Assembly (NCBI GenBank): GCA_002897935.1
Contig: BDTA01000076.1
Location: 1-50,286, forward strand
DNA length: 50,286 nucleotides
Source of the DNA: a bacterium BMS3Abin08
Lineage (GTDB): Bacteria; Nitrospirota; Thermodesulfovibrionia; Thermodesulfovibrionales; JdFR-85
Direction of reading: 5' to 3'
Shown here piece after piece: positions 49,985 through 50,286 of this stretch (position 1 is its first letter; each line of letters starts with the position of its first letter). The notes beneath the pieces were generated by a model, which saw only the letters and a program-made list of their open reading frames with translations, made no database searches and was not told where the DNA came from. The position numbers and the translations under genes were made by a program.

Positions 49985-50286
49985 ATGAAGATACTGAAAG
50001 TACTGATGAGAGTATACCTCAGCCCAGAGGATCTGGACAGGGCGATTGCCTTTTATGAGGACATCTTCGGCGAGAGATGCCAATTGCGCTTCAAGTATGA
50101 GGATGCCGGATTGGAACTCGCAAATGTGGGTTCTGTTCTTCTCATTGCCGGGCCGGACCGGATCCTCAGGCGATTCAAAAATACGCTGGCGACATTTTTG
50201 GTTGATTCCCTGAATGATTTTAAGGAGGAATTCACGAAGATAGGTGTTGTGATTTTGGAGGAACCTAAAAAGGTTCCCACCGGAAT
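49985..50286 (+). CDS. VOC/glyoxalase-family protein, cut by window end
   Basis: The first 100 codons of a vicinal-oxygen-chelate protein: VYLSPEDLDRAIAFYEDIFG is the standard first beta-alpha unit, followed by LELANVGSVLLIAGPD and, after a helix, ATFLVDSLNDFKEEF, the start of the next unit. VOC proteins include glyoxalases, dioxygenases and resistance proteins; function cannot be assigned from the half. The ATG at 49985 has AGAGGA about 9 nt upstream. The end is outside the window. Confidence 0.75.
   Translation, partial: MKILKVLMRVYLSPEDLDRAIAFYEDIFGERCQLRFKYEDAGLELANVGSVLLIAGPDRILRRFKNTLATFLVDSLNDFKEEFTKIGVVILEEPKKVPTG

Overview
The window is about 50 kb of a bacterial chromosome and reads as ordinary core genome with a few accessory islands and many small mobile repeats. 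Gene content (RNase D, Nth, type III pantothenate kinase, Pst-PhoU, ArgS, GlnE, GroESL under CIRCE, MltG, IspG, PanC, a GH57/MalQ pair, a nickel CO dehydrogenase cluster, a two-CW protein, a geranylgeranyl-reductase-like flavoprotein) and an apparently mid-range GC content fit an anaerobic or microaerophilic Gram-negative bacterium. My best guess is the Nitrospirota (Thermodesulfovibrio side) or a related deltaproteobacterial-type lineage. This is an inference from gene content only; no rRNA is present.

Layout. 1-3.2 kb (+): end of an ABC-F protein, YwbE-like protein, GIY-YIG nuclease, two nested repeats, a PpiC-type parvulin, a zinc ribbon and a spermidine-synthase-like protein. 3.3-5.6 kb (-): SWIB protein, a frameshifted Tex relic (+ strand), RNase D, and an EttA gene that has lost most of its length. 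5.9-13.2 kb: a small HTH/zinc-ribbon regulator (+), then a tightly overlapping minus-strand run (TonB-like, flavoprotein, UspA, GalT-like, CoaX; BirA-like, an 86-residue protein, Nth; a secreted metallo-hydrolase). 14.1-18.8 kb (+): a pst-phoU operon preceded by an 11-bp-phased Pho-box array and interrupted by a repeat element between pstC and pstA. 19.2-24.1 kb (+): argS and glnE. 24.0-28.9 kb (-): Ogt, a 1116-residue hybrid sensor kinase and an HD-GYP response regulator. 29.1-36.1 kb (+): rhomboid, zinc-ribbon/receiver protein, groES-groEL with CIRCE, mltG-ispG, panC. 36.5-42.0 kb (+): two small proteins, then GH57 and MalQ enzymes of alpha-glucan metabolism.

42.2-46.9 kb is the most interesting block. 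A PAS-LytTR regulator resembling the CO sensor RcoM lies upstream of cooF, cooS and a FAD/NAD oxidoreductase. Between regulator and cooF there are two LytTR-type half-sites, 12 bp apart, just upstream of a good sigma70 promoter. A miniature transposable element has inserted exactly at the regulator's stop codon. The simplest reading is a CO-responsive switch driving CO oxidation, with electrons passing through the CooF ferredoxin to the flavoprotein.

46.9-50.3 kb is repeat-rich. It holds a strong promoter plus terminator bounding about 150 nt with no convincing ORF (candidate small RNA), a flavin-reductase-like protein, a relic of a methyltransferase, an intact methyltransferase, and a VOC protein cut by the window edge.

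A repeat family of about 144 bp (terminal inverted repeats near GAGTCTGTGTATAAA, AT-rich 5-bp target duplications, internal GTCATTCC palindromes) occurs eight or nine times. A second family (ends CTCGTAAAAA) occurs at least three times, and there are hairpin remnants resembling IS200/IS605 ends. No CRISPR array, tRNA, rRNA or intact transposase was seen.
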